NCBI GenBank assembly: GCA_002305915.1
Contig: DBRJ01000027.1
Coordinates: 1-64,000, forward strand
Length of the DNA: 64,000 nt
Source of the DNA: Pelotomaculum sp. UBA1371
GTDB taxonomy: Bacteria; Bacillota; Desulfotomaculia; Desulfotomaculales; Pelotomaculaceae
Reading direction: 5' to 3'
Positions 8,098-16,152 of the stretch are shown here, in pieces. Every line of letters begins with the position of its first letter. Positions within the stretch are counted from its first letter, which is position 1. Position numbers and translations under genes: made by a program. Below the pieces are notes generated by a model. It had not been told where the DNA came from. It did no database searches and saw nothing but the letters and a program-made list of their open reading frames with translations.

Positions 8098-9903
8098 TTA
8101 GTCCTCAGCGCTTAAAACAGCCATGAAGGCTTCCTGGGGAATCTCCACACTTCCCACCTGTTTCATCCGTTTTTTTCCTTCCTTTTGCTTTTCCAGGAGC
8201 TTGCGCTTACGGGTAATGTCACCGCCGTAACATTTGGCCAGGACATCTTTGCGCACCGCCTTGACCGTTTCCCTGGCAATAACTTTGTTGCCGATGGCGG
8301 CCTGGATGGAAATCTCAAACATCTGACGGGGAATCAGTCCCCGCAGCTTTTCCACAAAATACCGCCCCCTGTAGTAGGCCTTGTCCCTGTGGACAATGAC
8401 GGAAAGGGCATCCAGGACCACTCCGGCAATTAAAATATCCAGCTTCACCAGATCAGACTGCCTGTAACCGGCTACTTCGTAGTCAAGAGAAGCGTAACCC
8501 CTGGAACGGGATTTTAACTGGTCAAAAAAATCGTAGATAATTTCACTGAGGGGGATATCGTAGCTGAGCAGAACCCGGTTAACACTCATGTACTCCATAT
8601 TGGTAAAAACGCCCCGGCGCTCCTGGCAGAGTTCCATAACCGCACCAACATAATCCCTGGGCGCCATGATCGTAGCCTTGACAAAAGGTTCCTCGATATA
8701 CTGAAGCTTGCCCGTGGGGGGCAGTTTGCTCGGATTTTCAATTTCAAGGATTTCCCCGGCAGTGGTGGTCACCCGGTAGACAACGTTGGGTGCCGTTGTG
8801 ATCAGGCTCAAAGCATACTCGCGCTCCAGACGCTCCTGGATAATCTCCATGTGCAGCAAACCCAGAAAACCGCAGCGAAAACCAAACCCCAGCGCCTCCG
8901 AAGTCTCGGGCTCATAGATTAAAGACGCATCGTTGAGTTTGAGCTTCTCCAGGGCATCCCGCAGGTCTTCGTAATCCACCGAGTCCACGGGATAGAGGCC
9001 GCAGTAAACCATTGGAGTCACTCTACGGTAGCCGGGCAGGGAAACGGGGGAAGGTCGGGCAGCCTCCGTCACGGTGTCACCGACCTGGCAGTCCTTTACG
9101 TTTTTGATGCTGGCCGCAATAAAGCCCACTTCGCCGGTTTGCAGTTCACCCACCGTAGTAAGGGCGGGGCGGAAAATGCCCACCTCGTTGACCTCGAATT
9201 CCTTGCCCGTGGCCATCATTTTAACCTGCATGCCCTTGGACACCATACCGTCCACAACACGAATATAGGCAATCACACCTTTATAGGGATCGTAGTGGGA
9301 ATCAAAAATCAGCGCCCTTAAGGGCGCCTTTGCCGCTCCGGCGGGCGGCGGAATGCTCTCCACGATGCGTTCCAGGATTTCCTCAATGCCCAGTCCGCTC
9401 TTGGCCGAGGCCAGAACCGCCCGGGACGCATCAAGACCGATGACATCCTCTATCTCCTGCTTGACCCTTTCCGGCTCCGCACTGGGCAGGTCAATCTTAT
9501 TGATTACCGGAATTATTTCCAAATTATTTTCAAGAGCCAGGTAGACATTGGCCAGAGTCTGGGCCTCAATGCCCTGGGCAGCGTCCACCACCAGCAAGGC
9601 CCCTTCACAGGCGGCCAGGCTGCGTGATACTTCATAAGAAAAATCCACATGCCCCGGGGTGTCGATAAGGTTTAACTGGTATTCCCGTCCATCACCGGCC
9701 CGGTAAATCAGCCGTACGGCCTGCATTTTGATGGTTATTCCCCGTTCCCGTTCAAGGTCCATCCGATCCAGTACCTGCTCGGTCATTTCACGTCCACTCA
9801 AAGCACCCGTATACTCCAGCAATCTGTCCGCAAGGGTGGATTTTCCATGATCGATGTGAGCAATAATACAAAAATTTCTTATTCTATCCTTGTCCCACTC
9901 CAT
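8098..9903 (-). CDS. lepA: Elongation factor 4 (LepA), ribosomal back-translocase GTPase
   Basis: GTPase that remodels stalled or mis-translocated ribosomes. G1 is AHIDHGKST (15-23); G2/G3 include RGITIKMQAVR and DTPGHVDF; G4 is NKIDLP. The EF-G-like domains follow, then the LepA-specific C-terminal domain with GGDITRKRKLLEKQKEGKKRMK. 601 residues, the usual length. ATG with AAGGAGGG about 12 bases upstream. Co-oriented with spoIIP upstream and hemW downstream. Confidence 0.98.
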   Translation of the reverse strand: MEWDKDRIRNFCIIAHIDHGKSTLADRLLEYTGALSGREMTEQVLDRMDLERERGITIKMQAVRLIYRAGDGREYQLNLIDTPGHVDFSYEVSRSLAACEGALLVVDAAQGIEAQTLANVYLALENNLEIIPVINKIDLPSAEPERVKQEIEDVIGLDASRAVLASAKSGLGIEEILERIVESIPPPAGAAKAPLRALIFDSHYDPYKGVIAYIRVVDGMVSKGMQVKMMATGKEFEVNEVGIFRPALTTVGELQTGEVGFIAASIKNVKDCQVGDTVTEAARPSPVSLPGYRRVTPMVYCGLYPVDSVDYEDLRDALEKLKLNDASLIYEPETSEALGFGFRCGFLGLLHMEIIQERLEREYALSLITTAPNVVYRVTTTAGEILEIENPSKLPPTGKLQYIEEPFVKATIMAPRDYVGAVMELCQERRGVFTNMEYMSVNRVLLSYDIPLSEIIYDFFDQLKSRSRGYASLDYEVAGYRQSDLVKLDILIAGVVLDALSVIVHRDKAYYRGRYFVEKLRGLIPRQMFEISIQAAIGNKVIARETVKAVRKDVLAKCYGGDITRKRKLLEKQKEGKKRMKQVGSVEIPQEAFMAVLSAED

Positions 9904-9978
9904 TTAAGGGTGTGCCCTCCTTACTTGTATGGCAAACAACTATATAATTATAACACCACGGGACAGGAGCCGCAATTG

Positions 9979-10398
9979 TTAACGTTCACCGGCCTTCCTG
10001 GTATGCAGCCGCTCCTGAAAAGATCCGGCGGCTGCCGCAGATCTGGACAAAAGATCGGAAACAAACCTGTTTCCGGCCTCCCGGAGCGTTGAACACCAGC
10101 CAGCGGTCACTTTTCCGGCTTTTGCAACAGTCGCAAGGCATTTTCCTTCCACCAGGTCCCTTTGATATTGTTTCATTAGATCTCCGGCCCGGTTTAAATC
10201 AACCGGCAGCTTCAACTCCGCCTCCTCCAGCAAAAACTCTATACGGCATGTCTGGCTTCCGCCTGCTTCCAGGTTAAAAGCCCGGACCGGAGCCGCCGGA
10301 CAAACCATCCGGTTAAATTCCTTCAGGACAACACAAACCCCGGTGCTAACAGCTAAAACAAAGAAGAAGAGGGTCAGCAAATAAAAAGTGCGGTTCAC
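9979..10398 (-). CDS. Hypothetical membrane-anchored protein between spoIIP and lepA
   Basis: About 139 residues. A single N-terminal hydrophobic segment (FYLLTLFFFVLAVSTGVCVV, about residues 5-25) suggests a signal anchor with the rest outside. The outer part holds two Cys-containing stretches and no domain I recognise. GTG at 10398 is chosen because GGAG lies 8 bases upstream; an in-frame GTG at 10407 has no Shine-Dalgarno. The position between spoIIP and lepA makes a sporulation link possible, but nothing in the sequence shows it. Confidence 0.65.
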   Translation of the reverse strand: MNRTFYLLTLFFFVLAVSTGVCVVLKEFNRMVCPAAPVRAFNLEAGGSQTCRIEFLLEEAELKLPVDLNRAGDLMKQYQRDLVEGKCLATVAKAGKVTAGWCSTLREAGNRFVSDLLSRSAAAAGSFQERLHTRKAGER

Positions 10399-10459
10399 AA
10401 GAATCACTCCAGTAGTTATACAGCCGAGTTTTTTACTAGTAGTATTGATAAAAACCGGT

Positions 10460-11632
10460 TTAACCTATACCTGTGCCATAATGTAAATTTCCCGGTTCCT
10501 GCCTGCCGTTCCAGGTCTCTTGCCAGACTGCTTCAACTCCAGGCTCTTCTCCAGGCTCTTCCGGCACAGTCGCTTCGCCGGCCAGGATATCGGCCAGGGC
10601 ATCAGCCAGCAGCCGTGCGGAACGGGCCGCCTCTTCCGTTGAGTTTTCCGTGGTACCCATCTCCACCAGGACCGCCCGGGAATGCAGGAACTGGTTATAA
10701 AGCCCGTCCTTCACCCTGACCCCCAGGGAGAGCCCGGGATACATTTGGTTGATTCTTTCTGAAAGCAGGACTGCAAAGTCATAGTTTTGCCGCCAGTTCG
10801 GAAAAGGGCGGCGCGCATCGGAGCCCACAATAAAAAGAATAGGGGCTGCCGCCTGGCCGTCGATCTGGACCAGGCTCTGCTCCCTTGTTTTTCCCGAATC
10901 ACGGTGAATATCCAGAACAACCTTTAACGAGGGATACCCGGCCAGCATTTCCCGGAGGGTCTTTTCTGACTCAAGATAGGACGTGTTGTAATTGGCGTCA
11001 TGGATCCGGTCCGAACGCACCACTTTTATGCCGTGTTTTTCCTCCAGCGCCCCCTGCAGGGCCATGGCTACCGTAACCACCCCGCCCCGTTTTCCTTCCA
11101 ACCTTTCCAACCCGTCTGTCCGGCTGTAGGTTTCACCGGTATGGGTATTGTAAATACCCACCAGGTATTCTTCCGACAGGACGGTTGTTGTCTTTACCGG
11201 GGGAACAGCGCCGGGAATAAACGCCTCTAATTGGTCCGCGGCTGGATCCGGAAGTGTTACTGCAGCAAGACAGGGGATTTGAGACTGCAGGATTACCGCC
11301 GGACTGTGGAATCTAACACCCGCAACGGAAGCAAAGGCATCCAAAAGAATTCTGGATGCCGGACGATTTGCGGTATCTCCCTCGAAACTGCCCCAGTCAA
11401 GCAGCGGAATAGCAGTTTTGAGTATTTTTTCAGGATCCCCCTGATACAGGGCCAGTACCCTGTGCGGAATATTTTCAATTGTATCCTGAAACCTTGAGCA
11501 AATAACCTCCAGAGGAATAACTCTAAAATAAAAAAGAATCACTATTGTTAAAAAAAGCGCTACCGGCAGGAACATCCGGCGGATTAAAACTGCGGATGTC
11601 TTCCTGTGGCGGCAGGTCAAAGCAGAGAACAC
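10460..11632 (-). CDS. spoIIP: Stage II sporulation protein P (peptidoglycan hydrolase)
   Basis: Membrane-anchored amidase/endopeptidase that degrades septal peptidoglycan with SpoIID and SpoIIM during engulfment. One membrane segment is at about residues 20-40. The catalytic amidase-3-like domain carries VGIYNTHTGETY, VVLDIHRDS (zinc His) and VLVEMGTTENS (Glu), as in SpoIIP. A Pro/Glu-rich tail follows. GTG start at 11632; its only plausible Shine-Dalgarno is the G-run at the 3' arm of the hairpin just upstream, so it could be occluded when that hairpin forms. A later ATG (11575) has no Shine-Dalgarno and would begin at the membrane segment. Confidence 0.93.
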   Translation of the reverse strand: MFSALTCRHRKTSAVLIRRMFLPVALFLTIVILFYFRVIPLEVICSRFQDTIENIPHRVLALYQGDPEKILKTAIPLLDWGSFEGDTANRPASRILLDAFASVAGVRFHSPAVILQSQIPCLAAVTLPDPAADQLEAFIPGAVPPVKTTTVLSEEYLVGIYNTHTGETYSRTDGLERLEGKRGGVVTVAMALQGALEEKHGIKVVRSDRIHDANYNTSYLESEKTLREMLAGYPSLKVVLDIHRDSGKTREQSLVQIDGQAAAPILFIVGSDARRPFPNWRQNYDFAVLLSERINQMYPGLSLGVRVKDGLYNQFLHSRAVLVEMGTTENSTEEAARSARLLADALADILAGEATVPEEPGEEPGVEAVWQETWNGRQEPGNLHYGTGIG

Positions 11633-11698
11633 AAAAACCCCCCCCGGCAGACTTGTACAGTAAATCCTATGCCTGCAGGGGGGGGTTTATGTGTTCAT
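11633..11698 (-). terminator. Hairpin between the holin-like gene and spoIIP
   Basis: On the minus strand an arm AAACCCCCCCCTGCAG is followed after a loop by CTGCCGGGGGGGGTTTTT. It works as a terminator for the upstream membrane-protein gene. The second arm also supplies the G-run 5 bases before the spoIIP GTG, so the structure may affect spoIIP translation. Confidence 0.7.
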
Positions 11699-11701
11699 CC
11701 G

Positions 11702-12040
11702 TCAGCGCAGGACCGTGGGTACAAAGGCATCAATAAGTCCGATCACAAATGCGGAAATCAATGCGCCGACAAGCGTTACGGTGAGCAGGCTGGGGATAAT
11801 AAATTGAGCCAGATAAATTACGACCGCAGCCGTGAGGAAGCCAACCAGACCCCTGCTCTGAGGCGATATGCGCTCCCCCAGGAGGGCCTCCGCCACATAA
11901 CCGAGTACGGCAATTACGAGAGCGGCGATCAAGGCTCCTACAAAACCCCCGTGCACTACAAAACCAGGGGAAAGCCAGCTCACAACAACTAACACAAGTG
12001 CTGAAACGACAAACCTGATGATCAGTCCCAACCATTGCAT
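11702..12040 (-). CDS. Phage-holin-family small membrane protein
   Basis: About 112 residues with four hydrophobic segments (starting WLGLIIRFVV, GALIAALVIAVLGYV, FLTAAVVIYLAQFI, LVGALISAFVIGL), the pattern of the Phage_holin_4_2 family found in many bacteria with no phage context. ATG 12040 is preferred because GGGGGTGATC lies upstream at good spacing; an in-frame ATG at 12058 has no Shine-Dalgarno. It occupies the place where Bacillus has gpr between rpsT and spoIIP. Function unknown. Confidence 0.8.
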   Translation of the reverse strand: MQWLGLIIRFVVSALVLVVVSWLSPGFVVHGGFVGALIAALVIAVLGYVAEALLGERISPQSRGLVGFLTAAVVIYLAQFIIPSLLTVTLVGALISAFVIGLIDAFVPTVLR

Positions 12041-12113
12041 CTCCAGGATCACCCCCATCTTTTTATACTAGGAATAGCTTTAACCAAAATATGAAAGGAT
12101 ATACCGCAAAGCC

Positions 12114-12142
12114 TTGCGTTTTTATCCGGTGCATGATAAAAT
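12114..12142 (+). promoter_or_regulatory. Promoter of rpsT
   Basis: TTGCGT (12114-12119), 17-base spacer, TAAAAT (12137-12142), 27 bases before the rpsT ATG. Confidence 0.7.
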
Positions 12143-12169
12143 GGTTGCCGTTGGGAGGTGAAGAACAAC

Positions 12170-12436
12170 ATGCCGAACATTAAATCATCAGCAAAAAGGG
12201 TTGAAATTACCAGGATGCGGACCCTGCGCAACACCCGGATTAAATCCGCCCTGAAGACAACAATCAGGAAGTTTGAAGAAGCCTTGAAGCAGGCTGACCC
12301 GGAAGATGCAGGCATCAAGCTTCGCAAAGCCGTGGTCGCAATAGACAAAGCTGTCACGAAAGGCGTTTTACATAAAAATGCAGCTTCCCGAAAAAAATCC
12401 CGCTTGAGCAAGCGGTTTAACAAAATACAGGGATAA
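12170..12436 (+). CDS. rpsT: 30S ribosomal protein S20
   Basis: Small basic 16S rRNA-binding protein of 88 residues. It begins MPNIKSSAKRVEI and has the helical S20 pattern with VHKNAASRKKSRLSKRFN-like C-terminus. ATG at 12170 has GGGAGGTGA upstream; the in-frame GTG at 12158 is part of that site. It is divergent from the holin/spoIIP block and convergent with holA, the usual arrangement in Firmicutes. Confidence 0.97.
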   Translation: MPNIKSSAKRVEITRMRTLRNTRIKSALKTTIRKFEEALKQADPEDAGIKLRKAVVAIDKAVTKGVLHKNAASRKKSRLSKRFNKIQG

Positions 12437-12516
12437 TTTTAAAACCACCCGGGCAGAGGGTGGTTTTTGTTCGTTTAATTACTGCAGAGCTCCAGCAAAA
12501 GTTTTTCCAAGGCAAT
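12429..12516. repeat. Copy A of a duplicated rpsT-terminator-holA tail segment
   Basis: This stretch and 12666-12755 are the same sequence with scattered differences and an offset of about 237 bases. Both contain the AGGGATAA of the rpsT stop, the terminator hairpin and the end of holA. On the minus strand copy A still encodes EKLLLELCSN then a stop, against EKLLLELCAN then a stop in the functional holA. Confidence 0.85.
12440..12468. terminator. Bidirectional terminator after rpsT (copy A)
   Basis: AAAACCACCC, 7-base loop, GGGTGGTTTTT. The A and T tracts on both sides would let it work for rpsT and for the convergent strand. An almost identical copy is at 12677-12705. Confidence 0.85.
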
Positions 12517-12546
12517 AAAAAAGAAATCCTAATTGACAGTATCATA

Positions 12547-12646
12547 GGTGTCAGGCACTTTGTGATATAAGTTGATAAGTTGGTGTCAGGCACCTCAGGC
12601 AAGGCACCTCAGGCAAAATAAGTTGATAAGTTGGTGTCAGGCACCT
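12547..12646. repeat. Short repeats built on GGTGTCAGGCACC
   Basis: Three copies of the partly palindromic GGTGTCAGGCAC(C) start at 12547, 12582 and 12633. The last two lie in a 29-base exact direct repeat (12567-12595 and 12618-12646). Extra CACCTCAGGCA fragments lie between them. The block fills the space between the two copies of the duplicated terminator segment. Confidence 0.8.
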
Positions 12647-12665
12647 GTAACATCCACCTGTAACA

Positions 12666-12755
12666 AGGGATAATCTTAAAACCACCCGGGCAGAGGGTGG
12701 TTTTTGTTCCTTTAGTTAGCGCAGAGTTCCAGCAAAAGTTTTTCCATCGCAGGAT
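12666..12755. repeat. Copy B of the duplicated segment (contains the real holA 3' end)
   Basis: Second copy of the stretch at 12429-12516. It contains an intact hairpin (12677-12705) and the functional C-terminal codons of holA. The relict AGGGATAA of the rpsT stop is still readable at its left end. Confidence 0.85.
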
Positions 12756-13767
12756 AAAACTCCTGCCGTCCGGTCTTCAGCGCCAGATCCAGTTCCGAGA
12801 GGGACTCAAAGACACAGATTAAGAAGGGCCGGTTAAACCTCCTGCACTGAATCCCTACTTTTTGGGCAACATAGGGGTGAATTTTTAATCTTGCTGGAAT
12901 TTCAGCGGGGGGAAAACCCTGTCCCTGCAGCGTATGCACCTGGAGAAGGAGACGGAACTGCCTGCTGATCATGGCCAGAATCCTCAACGGGGGTTCTTTG
13001 GCTGCCAGCAGGTCCTTAATCCCTGCCAGGGCTTTCCGGCATTGTTTTTCACCTACCGCGTCCACGATGGCGAAAATGCTTTCCTCCACCCTGGGCGGAC
13101 ACACCATCCGGACATCCTCCAGGGTAATGAGCTCCTGCCCGGCGGTATAGCAGAACAGCTTTTCCAGTTCAGCCACCAATCGCAACAGGGAAGGCCCGGC
13201 GACATCCAGTAGGTGCTCTGCTGCTCCGGCTCCAAACTTCGTCCCTGCCGCCCTTGCCCTTTGGGCCAACCAGCGGGCCAACTCCCGCCGGTTGAGGAAG
13301 GTGAATTCCACAGCCCGGCCGCTCTTCTTGATGGCTTGATAGAGTCGTCTGCGCTTGTCCACAGGCTCACCCGTGGTAAAGACTAAACAGGTTGAAGACA
13401 GGGGTCGCTTCAAATAATCCAGCAAGGCCGCCTCCCTACCCTTTGAAACAGGCTCGTCTCCACCTTCCGCAGGGTTTCCCCCGGAAGAGCCTTTGCCGGC
13501 CTTAAAAAAGGCGGGGTTCCTGACCACTACCAGGCGCTTTCCGGCAAAAAAGGGGGGGGTTTCAGCCTTTGCCGCAATTTCCGCAGGAGTAGCCTGCTCG
13601 CCCTCAATCAGGTCGAAATTGAACTCACTCCGGCCGCCTTCAAGGAGGTATTCCTTAAAGCGCAATACAGCTTGTTCACGCAAATAGGCTTCTTCCCCGT
13701 GAAAAAGATAGACCGGGGATATGACCCCCCGCTTCAGGCTGTTTAATAGCTCAATAAAATAATCCAC
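12712..13767 (-). CDS. holA: DNA polymerase III subunit delta
   Basis: Clamp-loader subunit that opens the beta clamp. 351 residues, with the HolA-type N-terminus (SPVYLFHGEEAYLREQAV) and the domain III region with LLRLVAELEKLFCYT and IFAIVDAVGEK. The N-terminal part contains a Gly/Ser-rich linker near residue 85. Convergent with rpsT across a shared terminator. Its last 13 codons are also present as a partial copy at 12483-12520. Confidence 0.94.
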   Translation of the reverse strand: MDYFIELLNSLKRGVISPVYLFHGEEAYLREQAVLRFKEYLLEGGRSEFNFDLIEGEQATPAEIAAKAETPPFFAGKRLVVVRNPAFFKAGKGSSGGNPAEGGDEPVSKGREAALLDYLKRPLSSTCLVFTTGEPVDKRRRLYQAIKKSGRAVEFTFLNRRELARWLAQRARAAGTKFGAGAAEHLLDVAGPSLLRLVAELEKLFCYTAGQELITLEDVRMVCPPRVEESIFAIVDAVGEKQCRKALAGIKDLLAAKEPPLRILAMISRQFRLLLQVHTLQGQGFPPAEIPARLKIHPYVAQKVGIQCRRFNRPFLICVFESLSELDLALKTGRQEFYPAMEKLLLELCAN

Positions 13768-13782
13768 AAAAACTTCCCCCGT

Positions 13783-14088
13783 TTATTTTTCCAGCCTGGT
13801 TTTGACCGCCTCCACCTTCCCGTTCATAGTTAATTCCCGGTCACGGCGGTCATCTATGCGAATAGTAGTAACAACTCTCTGAATTCCTGCTGTAAAGGGC
13901 TGCTCGTGCATGTGCCGGGCTGCTTTCAGCACCTGATCCAGTTCGCCCTCAAGGATCGTGCCCATGGGAGTCAACTGCCAGGTAATCCCTTCAGCCCCTT
14001 GCAGCACGGACAAACACCCGGCCACATATTCACTCAGGCCGGTTGATGCTGTCCCGATGGGTACTACGCTAATTTCAACAACAGCCAG
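13783..14088 (-). CDS. MTH1187/DUF77-family thiamine-binding-like protein, apparent CTG start
   Basis: Small protein of the MTH1187 (YqgV-like, DUF77) family, which binds thiamine-type ligands as a ferredoxin-like oligomer. With the upstream start the protein begins AVVEISVVPIGT, the canonical family opening, and includes MGTILEGELDQVL. That opening lies upstream of the first ordinary start (GTG 14025). In frame the only candidate near the Shine-Dalgarno GGAGG (7 bases upstream) is CTG at 14086-14088. The protein is then 101 residues, the usual size. Starting at 14025 would delete the first beta strand. Confidence 0.8.
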   Translation of the reverse strand: MAVVEISVVPIGTASTGLSEYVAGCLSVLQGAEGITWQLTPMGTILEGELDQVLKAARHMHEQPFTAGIQRVVTTIRIDDRRDRELTMNGKVEAVKTRLEK

Positions 14089-14156
14089 ATCAATCCCTCC
14101 TTAAAAATCCTCTTTGCAAACTATAAGACGTCCAAAAACAATTTCCGCCCGGCATT

Positions 14157-15689
14157 TCAAACCCGGGCCTGGGCGGCATTTTCCCGGATCATTGTTTTAA
14201 CCTTGGACAAAGCATTGGCATAAGCCCTGGCGCTGGCTTCAATAACGTCGCTGCTGACGCCCCTGCCGATAACCAGTCCGTTATCCCCGTAGCGCACCTT
14301 CACCGTGGCATCACCCAGGGTCTCCCGGCCCCGGCCCACCGATTTCAACATATAGTCTTCCAGGCAAACCCGCTCCCCTACCAGGAGATCAACAGCCTTA
14401 AATACAGCGTCCACCGGTCCCGTGCCACAGGCTGCTTCGGTAACCGTATCGCCATCCAGGTCCAGAGTTACGGTAGCCGTAGCCCGGGAAGCGCCGGTGG
14501 TGGTGATGGATATATTTTTAATTAAAATGCCCCTTTGCTCCACCCCTGCTTCACCCATCAGCTCGCGCAGTTCCTGATCATAAACAGCTCCCTTCGAATC
14601 CGCTGAATGTAAAAAATACTGATAAACAAGGTCCAGATCCTCCTTATTCAAGGAATAGCCCAGTTTATCCAGTCTTTGCTGTAGCGCCTGCGGGCCCAAC
14701 TGGATCTGCAAAACCCCGTCGTCTTCCGGCAGGCCTACCGTATCCGGCGCAATTATTACAAAGGGCGCGTTTTCCCCGGGCCCAATCTCTCCCAGGGACG
14801 CAGGGTTCCCGGTGTAAGCATTGCTACCTACAATTGCTTTGTGAGCGGGAATAGGCACACCAGTCAGACGGGAAACCAGCCTGCTTGTAGCGGCAAGCTC
14901 CCGGGTTTTCGCCCCGCACTGGATGCCGATACTGCCCCGGCGGCTATACAGGGTCATGATAATTTCTTCCAGACAGGTATTGCCGGCCCTTTCTCCGATA
15001 CCATTGATGGTGCCTTCCACCTGGCCCGCACCGGCCTTTATTCCCGCCAGGGAGTTGGCCGTAGCCATGCCCAGATCGTTATGACAGTGAACGCTAAGTA
15101 CGGCGCGCTGAATATTCCGGACATTGTTCATGACGTAGGAAATCATCTCGCTGCACTCCCACGGCGTGGCGTAGCCGAGGGTGTCGGGGATATTAATTAC
15201 TGTTGCCCCGGCTTCAATGACTCTTTCCAGGACTTGCACCAGAAAGGCGCGGTCACTGCGAAAAGCATCTTCTGCATAAAACTGAACTTCATCTACATAT
15301 TTTTTGGCGTGCTTTACGGCAGCCACAGCAAGCTCAACAACCCGGCCGGGGGTAAGCTGCAGTTTCTTTTCCATGTATAACGGTGATACTGCTATTCCCG
15401 TGTGAATCCTGGACCGTCCGGCCTCTTTCAAGGCAGCGGCGCAACAATCTATTTCCCGCTCATTAGCCCCCGCAAAACCACAGATGACAACCCCTTTTAC
15501 CTCCCGGGCAATCTTTCTGACAGCTTCAAATTCAACGGGGGAAGCAGCCGGGTAACCTGCTTCGATCACATCCACCCCGAGTTTAACAAGTTGACGGCTG
15601 ATCTCCAGTTTTTCATTAACATTCAAATTTATTCCGAGGGACTTTTGTCCGTCCCTCAGCGAGGTATCCAATAAGCTTAACCTGCGCAC
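14157..15689 (-). CDS. LeuA-like alpha-isopropylmalate synthase homologue, divergent active site
   Basis: HMGL-like/DRE-TIM family. The TIM barrel has LLDTSLRDG, AGATVINIPDTLGY, VHCHNDLGMATANS (metal-binding HxH) and INGIGERAGN; the C-terminal LeuA allosteric domain ends VIGRGVSSDVIEASARAYANALS. Oddities: the signature LRDGxQ reads LRDGQK, and the segment that normally holds HESGIHQDG after GSNAY reads TGNPASLGEIGPG, so the catalytic His is missing. The leucine-type T-box leader upstream suggests a role in leucine supply, but activity as 2-isopropylmalate synthase is doubtful. GTG at 15689 chosen for AAGGAGG 10 bases upstream; 510 residues. Confidence 0.85.
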   Translation of the reverse strand: MRRLSLLDTSLRDGQKSLGINLNVNEKLEISRQLVKLGVDVIEAGYPAASPVEFEAVRKIAREVKGVVICGFAGANEREIDCCAAALKEAGRSRIHTGIAVSPLYMEKKLQLTPGRVVELAVAAVKHAKKYVDEVQFYAEDAFRSDRAFLVQVLERVIEAGATVINIPDTLGYATPWECSEMISYVMNNVRNIQRAVLSVHCHNDLGMATANSLAGIKAGAGQVEGTINGIGERAGNTCLEEIIMTLYSRRGSIGIQCGAKTRELAATSRLVSRLTGVPIPAHKAIVGSNAYTGNPASLGEIGPGENAPFVIIAPDTVGLPEDDGVLQIQLGPQALQQRLDKLGYSLNKEDLDLVYQYFLHSADSKGAVYDQELRELMGEAGVEQRGILIKNISITTTGASRATATVTLDLDGDTVTEAACGTGPVDAVFKAVDLLVGERVCLEDYMLKSVGRGRETLGDATVKVRYGDNGLVIGRGVSSDVIEASARAYANALSKVKTMIRENAAQARV

Positions 15690-15789
15690 CCTGTCTTTAC
15701 CTCCTTGAATTTGAAGAAATGAACAATTCCCCTTCAACATCGCGCAGACGGCCGGACACAAAGCATCAGGCGCCTGCTACAGGCAATAC

Positions 15790-16102
15790 AACAAAAAAAC
15801 CCTTCGCCTCAATTTCTGAGACGAAAGGCCTGTCTTCCGCGGTACCACTCAACTTAACGGCCTTGTGGCCGTTCCCTTTGCGGATACGGGATGCTTCATA
15901 AATGATCCGATATCCCCTTCCTTTTAACGGTGGAAGCATCCGTCCGGGCCTACTTTCCATTGGATTTCGGTCGGCTACTCCAGGGAGAGTTCAACATCTG
16001 CCCTCGACCGCTTTGCACCAAACAGCGGCTCTCTGAACCAGGCTTTAAACAATAACGCCTACTATTCCCTGTCATTGTCATTTTTAAAGATATTCAATAC
16101 AC
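15790..16102 (-). promoter_or_regulatory. T-box leader (probably tRNA-Leu responsive)
   Basis: On the minus strand the leader contains the conserved T-box GAGTGGTACCGCGGAA (15835-15850). A terminator hairpin follows (CCTTTCGTCTCA against TTGAGGCGAAGG, 15800-15829) with a T7 run (15793-15799). The upstream stem I region has a candidate specifier CTC (15987-15989) in the context GTTGAACTCTCCC, which would read leucine. Uncharged tRNA-Leu should favour the antiterminator and so expression of the LeuA-like gene. Confidence 0.9.
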
Positions 16103-16108
16103 AAATGG

Positions 16109-16137
16109 ATTTTACCAATCCTGTGACCTGCTGTCAA
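16109..16137 (-). promoter_or_regulatory. Promoter of the T-box/LeuA-like transcript
   Basis: TTGACA (16132-16137), 17-base spacer, TAAAAT (16109-16114) on the minus strand. It lies just downstream of the pepF stop, so this gene is transcribed separately from pepF. Confidence 0.85.
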
Positions 16138-16152
16138 TAGTGATTTTCGCAA

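Noticed and set aside
12547..12646. CRISPR-like repeats between rpsT and holA
   Set aside because: Units are of unequal spacing, overlap each other and have no unique spacers of constant length; no cas genes are nearby.
15766..15960. 64-codon minus-strand frame
   Set aside because: It runs through the T-box, antiterminator and terminator of the leader RNA, so it is not coding.
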